Part shown: piece after piece, positions 9,270 to 18,600 of the stretch
Numbering within the stretch: position 1 is the first letter of the stretch
Layout of the letters: every line of letters starts with the position of its first letter
Assembly: GCA_014381945.1 (NCBI GenBank)
Contig: JACNKQ010000025.1
Span: 1-45,013 of the forward strand
DNA: 45,013 nt
Origin: Actinomycetota bacterium
Lineage (GTDB): Bacteria > Actinomycetota > Acidimicrobiia > Acidimicrobiales > MedAcidi-G1
Reading direction: 5' to 3'
Notes under the pieces: model-generated
What the model saw: only the letters and a program-made list of their open reading frames with translations
Told to the model about the DNA's origin: nothing
Databases searched by the model: none
Made by a program: the position numbers and the translations under genes

Positions 9270-10190
9270 TCAGGACCCTTCCACGGTGTCGTCGTCGGTG
9301 GAGGTCCCGGCCTCGGCTTCAACAGGTTCGGCAGGCACCTCCTCGGCTTCAACAGGTTCGGCAGGCACCTCCACGGACGCCACCACGCGGGCCTCACGCT
9401 CGACTGCCGCCGCCTCGGCCTCGACACGTGCCTCCGCCTGCTCAGCGGCACGATCTTCGGCATCCAGGGAAGGTCCGTCGTCCTCGGCCGCAGTGGTGCG
9501 GGAGTTGGCGATGTAGCGACCCTCCTCGACGGCGTCGGACAGGATACGACAGAGCAGCCTGCCTGCCCGTATGGCGTCGTCGTTGCCGGGGATCAGGTAC
9601 TCGATCACGTCCGGATCGCAATCGGTGTCGACCACGGCCACGATCGGAATCCCCAACTTGTTGGCTTCGGTGACGGCGATGTGCTCACGGGCCGTGTCGA
9701 TCACGAACACGGCATCGGGCAGGCGCTCCATGTCCCGGATGCCACCCAGGTTCCTCTCGAGCTTCTCGAGCTCGCGCGACAGCAGCAGTGCCTCCTTTTT
9801 CGGCATGGCCTCGAACTCGCCCGAGTCGCGCATGCGCTGGTACTCGAGCATCTTGGCGACACGCTTCGAGATGGTCGAGAAGTTGGTGAGGGTGCCACCC
9901 AGCCAGCGCTGGTTGATGAACGGCATCCCACACTTCTCGGCATAGGAGTTGATCGGATCCTGCGCCTGGCGCTTGGTGCCGACAAAGAGCACCCTGCCGC
10001 CGTCGGCGACGAGGTCCCGCACGAACACGTACGCCTTCTCGATCCGGTCGAGGGTCTGATGGAGATCGATGATGTAGATCCCGGACCGCTCGCCGTGGAT
10101 GAACCGCCGCATCTTGGGGTTCCAGCGGCGAGTCTGGTGCCCGAAGTGCACCCCCGCCTCGAGCAACTGCTTCATGGTCACGACAGCCAT
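9270..10190 (-). CDS. rpsB: 30S ribosomal protein S2 with acidic Ala/Glu-rich tail
   Basis: S2 joins the 30S body late and is needed for mRNA binding. Residues 1-230 are canonical S2 ([59 protein letters not shown]). Residues 231-306 form an Ala/Glu/Val-rich tail ending in Asp/Thr, longer than in most bacteria, containing a perfect 10-residue tandem duplication. A longer reading frame exists, but the ATG at 10190 has AGGAGGG six bases upstream. It is the first gene of the rpsB-tsf-pyrH-frr run and probably has its own promoter in the 194-base gap upstream. Confidence 0.97.
   Translation of the reverse strand: MAVVTMKQLLEAGVHFGHQTRRWNPKMRRFIHGERSGIYIIDLHQTLDRIEKAYVFVRDLVADGGRVLFVGTKRQAQDPINSYAEKCGMPFINQRWLGGTLTNFSTISKRVAKMLEYQRMRDSGEFEAMPKKEALLLSRELEKLERNLGGIRDMERLPDAVFVIDTAREHIAVTEANKLGIPIVAVVDTDCDPDVIEYLIPGNDDAIRAGRLLCRILSDAVEEGRYIANSRTTAAEDDGPSLDAEDRAAEQAEARVEAEAAAVEREARVVASVEVPAEPVEAEEVPAEPVEAEAGTSTDDDTVEGS
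9311..9370. repeat. Perfect 30-base tandem duplication in rpsB
   Basis: Bases 9311-9340 and 9341-9370 are identical and abut. The unit is in frame and doubles ten residues (a Val-Pro-Ala-Glu-Pro type segment) in the S2 tail. Perfect identity suggests a recent event or strong local homogenisation. Confidence 0.97.
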
Positions 10191-10278
10191 GCCGCGCCCT
10201 CCTTTCCCATCGGTTCGACTCGCCCCGTCCCTGCGCCCGGAGGCGACCGTGGGTGGGTCGGGGTGTAGGTGAATTCGC

Positions 10279-10301
10279 GGCCGCCACACGGTGCGGCGGC
10301 C
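10279..10301 (-). promoter_or_regulatory. GC-rich hairpin in the rpsB leader
   Basis: GGCCGCC (10279-10285) and GGCGGCC (10295-10301) are inverted repeats with a nine-base loop, about 90 bases before the rpsB start. A -10-like TACACT lies just upstream on the minus strand at 10315-10310, so the hairpin could sit at the very 5' end of the mRNA. S2 leaders are autoregulatory in other bacteria (general knowledge); a role here is inferred. No convincing -35 is seen. Confidence 0.35.
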
Positions 10302-10384
10302 AGCGTCGGAGTGTAGCGGCGGCCGACGGCGGCTCCCCCGGGGTTGCGTGGCGGATCGCGGCCCCCGGAGCCCACCGGCGCCGG

Positions 10385-12052
10385 TCACCCCAGGTACCCC
10401 AGGAACCCGGATGCCGTGACCAGTTGGTGTGCGGACTCGACGATGAACGGAACCGCAACCCCGCCCAGGCGTTCTGCCAGCGATTGGCAGGCCGAAGGTC
10501 GATCCGCCAGGAAGAGGCTGATCTCGCGCAGGGCGTCCCGGTGGCCGACGAGGCCACCATGGGCATCCGTGCCGAGCACGTCGACGACGACCGTGCGGGC
10601 ACCGTCGAGTTCGGCACGGCCCGCCGGGACGAACAGGTCGCCGGAGGCCGCAAGGCTCAGCGCCTCGACACCCGAAGGCACAGGGCGCAGGGCTCCCACC
10701 GCCAGGTCGGCGAGGACGGGCTGGCCGACCTCAGGGCGTCCGCCGAGGCGAAAGGCCTCGGCCACGACCTTCAGCGCACCCAGGACGTCGAACCCCTCCG
10801 CCAGGAGGTTGCCACCGTGGGGCGTCGACAACGTCACCAGGCGCAAATGTGGCGCATCGGCGTCGGCCGCCAATCGGGCGACCCCCTCGAGCGCCACGAG
10901 GCCGCCCAGCGAATGCCCGTAGACCTCGAGGGTGGCACCGGGCCGCTCTCCCGCAATGTCGGAGAGGAGCTGCGCCAGGAGTTCGGCACTCTCGTCGACC
11001 GGGCGGTGCACATCGCCTGCGGCCTCGTGGGAGGCTTCAAGTTGCGTTGCCCATTCGGGGCCGGGGCCGTCACCGGCGATGCGCCCTCCCCCGTAGGAGA
11101 AGCGTACGACGTCATCGGGATCGATGCCCAGGGCCTGCATGTCGAGGTCGGTGATCGGTCCACCGTCCGATCCGGAATCGAGGCCCGGCACCAGGATCGC
11201 GACGCGGTCTCCCCGAGGCGACTCGACGCCGACCTCAGAGGGCGTGCACTCGGGCGTCGGCAGCGCCGCCAGGAGGTCCGTGGCGAGGTCGATCGAGGCG
11301 CCCACCGCCGCAATCGGGCGCTCGACGTACCAGGTCAGGCCGTCGATGGCGGTCCGACCGGCGCTGGCAACCACCTGGCGCCCGAACGCTGCCCCCTCGA
11401 CGAACTGCTCGCCCACCCAGGACGTAGCCGAACCGGCAGCCGCAACCAGGTTCCCCAACGTAGACCGCTCGTCGCCCAGGAGCTCACGCGCCGCAGCGAC
11501 GATCGCCTCTTCGTCGTGGGGAGCCAGTCGGGCCCTGAGCGTGCCGTTGGACCCGAAGATCAGGCCAGGATCCAGATAGGTGCCGTCCGGATCTCGGACA
11601 CCGAAGTGGAACGTGGTCGCTGCGCGCCCCACCGCCGTACCGGCGAGGACCTCCCGCCCGTGCGTAACCTCGATCGAGGACAAGAACGAATAGCTGGTCC
11701 GGAGGCCGTCCGCATGGAGCAGCGTGACGTGGCGGGAGCCGGCAACCGTGCCGGCGAACAACACGCTCCCGTCGGCAGCGGCACGCACCACCTGGCCGGG
11801 AAACGTGGCGTACTCGTACCCGCGATTGCCGGGCAACCAGGGACGGGCCGGTGGTCGGAACCCGTCGATGACCGGCGTGTCGACCGGAGCCTGATAGGCG
11901 ACAGGCGCAGCCTCGGTGCGGTCGACGCCTGTGGCAGGGTCGCGACCACCGGGACCGGGCTGGGCGGCGACCGGCGCAGCGGTCAGGATGCCGACGAGCA
12001 CCACCAGTGCGAACGCGGCGGCGATGGGCAGCAGGGCAGGTCGTTGGACCAT
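10385..12052 (-). CDS. Secreted protein: degenerate M23/LytM-like domain fused to an alpha/beta hydrolase
   Basis: The 555-residue product has a signal peptide (1-30, ending APVAA before QPGPGG). Residues about 70-165 follow the M23 pattern ([51 protein letters not shown]), but the zinc motifs are changed: the HxGxD site reads NRGYE (76-80) and the HxH site reads TFH (147-149), so peptidase activity is unlikely. Residues about 280-540 are a lipase-like hydrolase with GHSLGG at 379-384 (Ser381), a later SGDLFVP acid site and a GTDAHGG/GHRDA histidine region. ATG at 12052 is preferred for its GGGAGG; another ATG at 12112 overlaps the dprA stop. In Mycobacterium an M23 gene also flanks rpsB. The substrate is unknown. 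Confidence 0.8.
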   Translation of the reverse strand: MVQRPALLPIAAAFALVVLVGILTAAPVAAQPGPGGRDPATGVDRTEAAPVAYQAPVDTPVIDGFRPPARPWLPGNRGYEYATFPGQVVRAAADGSVLFAGTVAGSRHVTLLHADGLRTSYSFLSSIEVTHGREVLAGTAVGRAATTFHFGVRDPDGTYLDPGLIFGSNGTLRARLAPHDEEAIVAAARELLGDERSTLGNLVAAAGSATSWVGEQFVEGAAFGRQVVASAGRTAIDGLTWYVERPIAAVGASIDLATDLLAALPTPECTPSEVGVESPRGDRVAILVPGLDSGSDGGPITDLDMQALGIDPDDVVRFSYGGGRIAGDGPGPEWATQLEASHEAAGDVHRPVDESAELLAQLLSDIAGERPGATLEVYGHSLGGLVALEGVARLAADADAPHLRLVTLSTPHGGNLLAEGFDVLGALKVVAEAFRLGGRPEVGQPVLADLAVGALRPVPSGVEALSLAASGDLFVPAGRAELDGARTVVVDVLGTDAHGGLVGHRDALREISLFLADRPSACQSLAERLGGVAVPFIVESAHQLVTASGFLGYLG

Positions 12053-12111
12053 GTTTCCTCCCTCGGAGGATCGAAGTCGCAGGGGGGAGCGAAACACCAG
12101 AGATCGAACCA

Positions 12112-13251
12112 TCAGCGCACCCGTTGGTAGAACCCCCGTTCCTCGTCGAACCAGCCCATGCGAACCAGCCGGGCAACCGACGAAGCCAGGTCGACCGGGC
12201 CCAGGTCGACCCGCCGCGCAAGGGCATCGAGGGTCGTCGGCGACCAGCCGGCGGCATCGAGCACCCCGAGGTCCGAACCGTCCGGGTAGGTCCGGCGGTC
12301 GTTCGGCAGGGGCGCCGAACCGACGAGCCCGAGCGCAGTGAGGACATCGTCGATCCCGCACAGCGGCACGCACCCCTCGGCGAGCAGGTGGTTGGTTCCC
12401 CTCGATGCCGGACTGTGGATCGGGCCCGGTACTGCAAGGACCGGGCGATCGCGGTCCAGCGCCGCCTCGACCGTGTAGAGCGAGCCACCGGAGGCGTGCG
12501 ATTCGACCACGACCACCACGTCGGCGAGACCGGCGATGATCCGGTTCCGGGACGGAAACCGCCAGGCCCGGGGGCCCGTGCCGAGCGGAGCCTCGGAGAA
12601 GAGCACACCCGCCTCGGCAACCCGGTTCCACAGGCGCCGGTTCGCCGTCGGGTACACGATGTCGAGCCCCGTGGCCACCACGCCGATCGGTGGCGCTCCC
12701 CCGGCGGAGAGCGCACCTGCATGTGCGGCACCATCTATGCCGAGCGCCAGGCCGGAGACCACCGCCACGCCGGCTTCGGCCAGGGCACCTCCGAGTTCCG
12801 TGGCCACATCCCGCCCGTAACGGGTGCATCGACGCGTTCCCACGATGGCCACACGGGACGGAACGGCAACCGCATCCAGACGGCCGAGGGCGAACAGCAC
12901 GGGTGCCGGCTCGGGATCGGTGAGCAGGCACCGGGGATAACCGGCATCGCCGAGGGCTACCACGTCTACCCCCGCCGCCCGGTTGGTCGCCCAGACGACC
13001 ACCGGATCAATGTCGCCTGCCGCCTTCGCCCATTCGGCGGTGAGCGCCCCCACCCGGCCACCCACGACCTCGGCCACCTCGGGGAGGGGCCTTCCGGATC
13101 GCACTGCCGTCCAGGCCTCCGCCGGCGACCGGTTGTCCAGCAGGGCACCGAGGCGTCGTGGACCCATCGCCGGAAGGCCGAGGAGGGCGGTCAACCAGGC
13201 CGCTTGAGGAAGGTCGGCCTCGGCGGCCACGACCCCGTCAGTGGATGCCAT
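12112..13251 (-). CDS. dprA: DNA processing protein DprA (Smf)
   Basis: DprA protects incoming single-stranded DNA in transformation and loads RecA. The protein of 379 residues has a helical N-terminal region, the Rossmann-like DprA core (VAIVGTRRCTRYG, SGLALGIDGAAHAGAL, FPSRNRIIAGL, ASGGSLYTVEAAL, HSPASRGTNHLLAEG) and a C-terminal winged-helix region (about 310-379). The ATG at 13251 overlaps the comM end by 14 bases and starts the conserved sequence; the longer frame upstream lies within comM. The comM-dprA pair is common in actinobacteria. Confidence 0.94.
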   Translation of the reverse strand: MASTDGVVAAEADLPQAAWLTALLGLPAMGPRRLGALLDNRSPAEAWTAVRSGRPLPEVAEVVGGRVGALTAEWAKAAGDIDPVVVWATNRAAGVDVVALGDAGYPRCLLTDPEPAPVLFALGRLDAVAVPSRVAIVGTRRCTRYGRDVATELGGALAEAGVAVVSGLALGIDGAAHAGALSAGGAPPIGVVATGLDIVYPTANRRLWNRVAEAGVLFSEAPLGTGPRAWRFPSRNRIIAGLADVVVVVESHASGGSLYTVEAALDRDRPVLAVPGPIHSPASRGTNHLLAEGCVPLCGIDDVLTALGLVGSAPLPNDRRTYPDGSDLGVLDAAGWSPTTLDALARRVDLGPVDLASSVARLVRMGWFDEERGFYQRVR

Positions 13252-14755
13252 GACCGGCAGGGCGGAACGGGTCGATGCGGAGCCCGAGGGCCGTGTCGAT
13301 GAGGTCGGGGCCGACCGGGCCTTCCCGACCGGTGAGGTCGGCAATGGTGAGTGCCACCGTGCGGACCCGGTGCAGGCCGCGGGCGCTCAGCCGGCCCGCA
13401 TGCAGCGTCGCCTCCAGGAGGCGAGTCGCCTCGTGGGACAGGGGCGCAGCCGTTGCAAGTGCCGATGCGTCCAGTTCGACGTTTGCGGTCACGCCTCGGG
13501 ACCGGGCCCGTTCCCGGGCCGCAGCGACCCGCTCGGCCACGGCAGACGAAGGTTCCCCGTCGCTCCCGTCGAGGAGTTCGACCGGTTCGGGCCGGTCGAC
13601 GTCGATGCGCAGGTCGAACCGGTCGAGCAGGGGCCCCGACACCCGCCGGAGGTACTTGAGCCGGACGTGCTCCGGGCAGCGGCAGCCACCCGGTGCGCCC
13701 GACCCTCCGCAGGGGCAGGGGTTCATGGCCGCCACGAGCAGCACACGGGCCGGATAGTCGGCGCTGCCCGCAACCCTGCTGATCTGGACGGTGCCGTCCT
13801 CGAGCGGTTGGCGGAGGGCATCGAGCACCTTCGGGGCGAACTCGCCCAACTCGTCGAGGAACAGGACCCCACCGTGCGCCAGGCTGATCTCGCCCGGGCG
13901 CATCGCAGCGCTCCCCCCGCCGACCAGGGCCGCCGCCGAGGCCCCATGGTGGGGGGAGCGCCAGGGTGGACGCCGGAACAGGCCCCCGGTCGGCAACGCC
14001 TCGCCGGCTGCAGAACGGATTCGGGACACCTCGAGCGCCTGGTCACCGGTCAGGTCGGGGAGCAGACCCGGCAGACGTCGTGCCAACATGCTCTTGCCGG
14101 CTCCCGGTGGGCCGATCAGGAGGAGGTGGTGGGCTCCGGCAGCCGCAACCTCGACGGCGAAGCGGGCCATGCGCTGGCCCCGGACATCGACAAGGTCGGG
14201 CTCTTCGAAGGCAACGGCCTCCGGGGCCGGCGACCCGGCCTCGGGCCAGGGCTCCTCACCGCGCAGTGCGAGCACGAGGCTGCGCAGGTCGGGCACGGTG
14301 TGGACAACCGTCGGGGTGACGAGCCGTGCCTCGACAGCGTTGTCGGGGGCCACGACCACGACACCGACCTCGACTGCGTCGACCAGCGGCAGCGCACCGG
14401 GGATCGGACGCAACGAGCCGTCGAGGCCGAGCTCGCCCAGAAATGCGACGCCGTCGATCGATTCAGGCTCGACCTCGCCACAGGCCACGAGGAGGCCGAC
14501 GGCCATGGGGAGGTCGAGGACGGCCCCCGCCTTGGGGACACCGGTGGGCGCCAGGTTGACGGTGATGCGGCGGGAAGGCCAGGCCAGGCCACTGGAGACG
14601 AGCGCTGCCCGGACCCTGTCCCGGGCCTCCTTGCACGACGCATCGGGAAGGCCGACGACGTTGAATGCGGGCAGGCCGTTGTCGACATGGACCTCGACAC
14701 GGACAGGATGGCCGCGGACCCCGAGCAGGGTGGCGGCATGGACGGTTGCGAGCAC
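13238..14755 (-). CDS. comM: ComM/YifB family AAA+ ATPase (Mg-chelatase-like)
   Basis: ComM is a ring helicase that promotes branch migration of transformed DNA; YifB homologues also occur in species not known to be competent. The 505-residue product has the N-terminal Lon-protease-like domain (FNVVGLPDASCKEARDRVRAAL, ITVNLAPTGVPKAGAVLDLP), Walker A GPPGAGKS near residue 215, Walker B GVLFLDELGEF, AAMNPCPCGG, and an Arg-rich sensor region (YLRRVSGPLLDRFDLRIDV). The GTG start at 14755 has GGGAGG four bases upstream. It overlaps dprA. Confidence 0.96.
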   Translation of the reverse strand: MLATVHAATLLGVRGHPVRVEVHVDNGLPAFNVVGLPDASCKEARDRVRAALVSSGLAWPSRRITVNLAPTGVPKAGAVLDLPMAVGLLVACGEVEPESIDGVAFLGELGLDGSLRPIPGALPLVDAVEVGVVVVAPDNAVEARLVTPTVVHTVPDLRSLVLALRGEEPWPEAGSPAPEAVAFEEPDLVDVRGQRMARFAVEVAAAGAHHLLLIGPPGAGKSMLARRLPGLLPDLTGDQALEVSRIRSAAGEALPTGGLFRRPPWRSPHHGASAAALVGGGSAAMRPGEISLAHGGVLFLDELGEFAPKVLDALRQPLEDGTVQISRVAGSADYPARVLLVAAMNPCPCGGSGAPGGCRCPEHVRLKYLRRVSGPLLDRFDLRIDVDRPEPVELLDGSDGEPSSAVAERVAAARERARSRGVTANVELDASALATAAPLSHEATRLLEATLHAGRLSARGLHRVRTVALTIADLTGREGPVGPDLIDTALGLRIDPFRPAGHGIH

Positions 14756-14759
14756 GGAT

Positions 14760-14784
14760 CCTCCCGGACGAATCGGCCGTCCGG
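14760..14784 (-). promoter_or_regulatory. Hairpin touching the comM ribosome binding site
   Basis: CCGGACG (14764-14770) and CGTCCGG (14778-14784) form a seven-base-pair stem with a seven-base loop. The comM Shine-Dalgarno GGGAGG occupies 14760-14765 and overlaps the base of the stem. No T-run follows, so it is not a typical terminator; it could modulate translation of comM. Function is inferred only. Confidence 0.4.
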
Positions 14785-14950
14785 GAACCGCTGCGCGGTC
14801 ACCATCGGGCCGGGATGGGAGGAGTCGTCAACCGCCGACTCCGAGCGGCACCACCGAGGGTAGGGGCATCGTGGGACAACCACCACGGAAGCACACCTCG
14901 AAACGCAGAATTCCTGCCGGGTGCGCCATTGTGGATGGAGCCCCGGCGAA
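14785..14950. other. Intergenic region between the pentapeptide lipoprotein and comM
   Basis: About 166 bases with no supported gene. A weak -10-like TACCCT is present on the minus strand, but no matching -35 is convincing. It probably holds the 3' end of the accessory pair's transcript and a promoter for comM-dprA. Confidence 0.4.
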
Positions 14951-15682
14951 CTACTCCTCGGTGTCCTCGTCCGATGACGTGTCGCTGGTGGAGCACGAGT
15001 CGTTGGAGATCGTTCCGGACTCCATCACGGTGTTGCAGAAGATCGCCCCCTCGAGGACCGTGCCCGTGAGGTCGGCATTGACGAGTATGGCGTTGGTGAG
15101 GTCGGCACCGGTGAGGTTGGCGTTGATGAGGCTGGCCTCGGTCAGGTCGACGCTGACCAGCATGGCGCTCGACAGGTCGACACCCGTCAGGTCCGCGTTG
15201 ATCAGGCTGGCGCCCCGGAGGTTGGCGGCCGTCATCACGGCTCCGGTGAGCCCGGCGTAGAACAGGCTCGCCCCCATCAGGTTGGCGCCCGTCAGGTCCG
15301 ACGCATCCATGCGGGCCCGGTAGAGGTTCGCTCCTGCCAACTGGGCGCCGGCCAGGTTCGTGAACTTCATCTGGGCACCGGCGCAGTCGGCCAGCGGCTC
15401 GATCACGCAGTCGCCGACCGCTCCACCGTCGAGCACGGTCTGGCCCTCGTCGTTGATCGAGGTCGTCGTCTCGACGACGGTCGTGGTCGGAGCCTCGGTG
15501 GTGGTCGTCGCCTCGGTGGTGGCTGTCGGAGCCTCGGTGGTGGTCGTCGCCTCGGTGGTGCTCGTGGTGGGTGCGGCGGTAGTGGTGGTCTCGGCCACGT
15601 CGTCGCCGCCTCCGCCGCCACAGGCCCCGGCGATCAACGCCAGTGCCACGAAACCACACGTCAGTCGTTGTCTGCTGTACAT
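14951..15682 (-). CDS. Pentapeptide-repeat lipoprotein
   Basis: The 243-residue product begins with a short lipoprotein signal (FVALALIAGAC, Cys21), then a Gly/Asp patch and a Thr/Glu/Ala linker (about 30-75) that is itself repetitive. Residues about 105-215 are pentapeptide repeats of the A-(D/N)-L-x-x type (GANLMGASL, ADLTGVDL, ANLTGADL), which in known structures form a right-handed quadrilateral beta-helix. Cysteines flank the helix (VGDCVIEPLADC before; FCNTV and DSCST after), and the C-terminus is acidic. It starts 15 bases after the giant repeat gene's stop, with GAGGAG upstream, so the two are probably cotranscribed. The partner is unknown. Confidence 0.88.
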   Translation of the reverse strand: MYSRQRLTCGFVALALIAGACGGGGGDDVAETTTTAAPTTSTTEATTTTEAPTATTEATTTTEAPTTTVVETTTSINDEGQTVLDGGAVGDCVIEPLADCAGAQMKFTNLAGAQLAGANLYRARMDASDLTGANLMGASLFYAGLTGAVMTAANLRGASLINADLTGVDLSSAMLVSVDLTEASLINANLTGADLTNAILVNADLTGTVLEGAIFCNTVMESGTISNDSCSTSDTSSDEDTEE

Positions 15683-15697
15683 CTGCCCGCTCCTCGT

Positions 15698-18600
15698 CTA
15701 GCCGTCCAACACCGCCAACGCGTCCTCCATCAGCGAGCTGATGACGAGTGCGCCGACCGTGTCCTCGTTCTCCGTTGCCTCCGTTGCGGCTGCCTCGAGG
15801 TCGAGGACCAGCTCGAACACGGCACTGCTCACCGTGGCCTGGCCCCTCAGGTCCTCGGTCGCCTGCGCTGCGGCCAACTGGGCCGAGAGGGCGTCGATCG
15901 CCGCTCCGACGCCTGATGCCTGGGCCGTGCTGAAGCCACCCTCGGAGGTGATCTCCTCGACGCCGACGCTCTCGAGGAGCTCAGAGGCGGCCTCGTCCAC
16001 GACCGCTGCCGTGGAGGTGGCCTCGCCACCGGCGTCGAGGTCCTCGTCCGGGCTCCACACGGTCTCGGTGCCGTCCTCGTCAGTGGTCACGATGCTGCCG
16101 TCGGCGTTGACCGTACGGATGGACGTGTCACCGTCGGCGGTCGTCAGGGTGGTGTCACCGGTGGGCTCCCACGATGCCTCCTCGCCGTCGTCGGTGGCGG
16201 CGACGGTGGACCCGTCGGCCTCCACCTCGATCTCGACGGTCACACCGTCGTCGGTGGCCACGGTTCCGGACCCGTCGGCGGCGAGCGTGATCTGGCCACC
16301 GTCGAACTCGACCTCGAGGTCACCGTCCTCGTTGCGCTTCGCCTCGCGGGTCTGCCCATCGGCGGTCGTGAGGATGAAACTCCCGTCGGGACTCTGCGTC
16401 ATCGAGGAGCCGTCCGGCCGGGTCCTGGTGATGGAACCGTCGGAGTTGAGCTCCTCTTTGAACGTGTTGCCGTCGGCATCCACCAGGGTCCGGCTGCCGT
16501 TGGGGTTCGTGGTAGCAACGCGTCCGTCGGAGAACGTGACGCGTGTCGAGCCGTCCGCCAGGTTCTGCGTGGACTGGGACGAACCATCGCAGTTGCTGTG
16601 GGTCAACGACCCGTCTTCGTTCTTGGTGACCATCTGCTTGCAACCGTCGGCTCCCGTGAACTCACGGCTGCCGTCCGGATACCAGACTGCGACGCTGCCG
16701 TCGGAGTAGGTGGTCTCGCGGTGACCGTCGCTGTACTGCTTGACGGTGCCGGTCCGGCCATCGGGTTCGACGATCGTGCACTCACCCGTGTCCTCGTTGC
16801 AGGTGCTGGCGAAGCCGTCGGAGCTGGTGTGGGTGACGGATCCGTCCTCGTTCCTGACCTCGCGGACCACCCGACCCGACGGGTCGACGAACGTACCGAC
16901 GCCCGTCTCCGGGTCGAAGGTCCCCGATGCTCCGTCGCAGTTGCTCCGCGTGATGGTGCCGTCCTCGTTGCGGGACTCATCCCACTCGCAGCCGTTGGGA
17001 TCGGCTCCCCAGCGACGACCGGTGGACCGGTCCTCCTTGGCCCAGCCGCCGTTGGAACAGCGCCGGGTCGAGATGCCCGTGTCGAAGTCCTCGGACATGT
17101 TGCAGGTCAGGCCGTTGGGCATGGTCTCGGTCCGAGTGCCGTTGACCGGGTCAAAGGTCTCGGAGTGTCCGTCGGACGAGATCGTAGTGATCGTGCCGTC
17201 GTCGTTGAAGACCTGGCGGAACGAGCGGGTGCGTCCCTGCCGGTCGGTGTGCGACATCTCGCCGGTCTCCGGGTTGATGGTGGTCAGGGTGCCGTCGGGG
17301 TTGGTCAGCGTGCAGCTGCCGTCCTCGTTGCGGACGACGTTGGATGGGCAACCCATCTCGCCCGGGCCGCCACCAGGGCCGCCGGGGTCTCCGCGCATGT
17401 CGAAGTCGCGGACCTGGCCGTCGGACGACGTGATGGTGCCCTGGCCGGTGGCCATGTCGACCTCGATGGTGTTGCCACCGGGGTCGGTGAAGGTGCAGAT
17501 GCCGTCTACGACGCTGCCCTCGGGCGGGCAGCCACCGGGTCCCTGCGGACCGTCCTGTCCGTTCTGGGGGCCCATCCTGAACGGCTCCACCGAACCGTCC
17601 GGGAGCGTGATCGAACCCTCACCGGTCTCCATGTCGAACGTGATCGTGTTGCCGCCGGGGTCCTGGAACGAACAGGTGCCGGCATCTTCGTCGATGGTGC
17701 CCTCGGGCGGGCAGCCACCGGGACCGCCGCCCGGACCACCCGGTCCGCCCCCGTCCATGCGGAACTCCTCGACGGTGCCGTCGGCGAGTGTGATGGATCC
17801 CTCGCCCGTCTCCATGTCGACCGTGATCACCGCACCGGCCGGATCCGTGAACGAGCAGGTCCCGGCCTCCTCGTCGATGGTGCCCTCGGGCGGACAGCCG
17901 AAGCCGCCGCCTCCACCCGGACCGCCTCCGCCCATGGAGATCTCGTTGCCCTGCGGGTCGAACATCCGGATGTGACCGGTCTCCATGTTCATTTCAACCC
18001 GGTTTCCCGCCGGGTCGTTCATGGTGCAGATGTCGCCATCGACGGTGGCGTCGGGCGGACACTCCTGGGGCCCACCGGGGAAGAAGCCGCCTCCCCCGCC
18101 GGGACCGCCCTGGGGGTTGTTCATCCGGAAGTCCTCGATGCGCCCGTCGGAATGCGTGACGGTGCCGGCACCTGTTGCCAGGTCGAACACGATCGTGTTG
18201 CCAGCGGGGTCGGTGAACGAACAGGTGTTGGTCTCTTCGTCGATGGTGCCGTCGGGCGGACAGCCCGGAGCACCTCCGGGTCCGCCGGGACCGCCGTCGG
18301 GGCCGCCCATCTCGTTCATGTTGAAGGGCTCGACGCTGCCGTCGGGGAAGGTGATGGTGCCCTGACCCGTTTCCAGGTCGAAGGAGATCATGTTGCCGCC
18401 GGGATCGCTGAACGAACACGTGTTGGCCTCTTCGTCGTGGAGGCCGTTGGGGGGGCAACCCTGGGGCATGCCCATGCCCGGGCCACCGCCCATATCCATC
18501 CGCATCTCCTCGATGGAACCGTCGGGCTTCATGATCGTGCCCCGGCCGGTGTCCATGTCGATCGTGATCACCGAACCGCTGGGGTCGGTGAAGGTGCAGG

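Noticed and set aside
10253-12130. 625-residue plus-strand frame
   Set aside because: It is opposite the M23-like/hydrolase gene and shows no domain or plausible start signal.
12052-12931. Longer start for the M23-like/hydrolase gene giving 848 residues
   Set aside because: The added part lies within dprA in another frame and is low quality; the ATG at 12052 has a ribosome binding site and begins a signal peptide.
13241-14863. 540-residue plus-strand frame
   Set aside because: Shadow of comM, which has complete Walker motifs on the minus strand.
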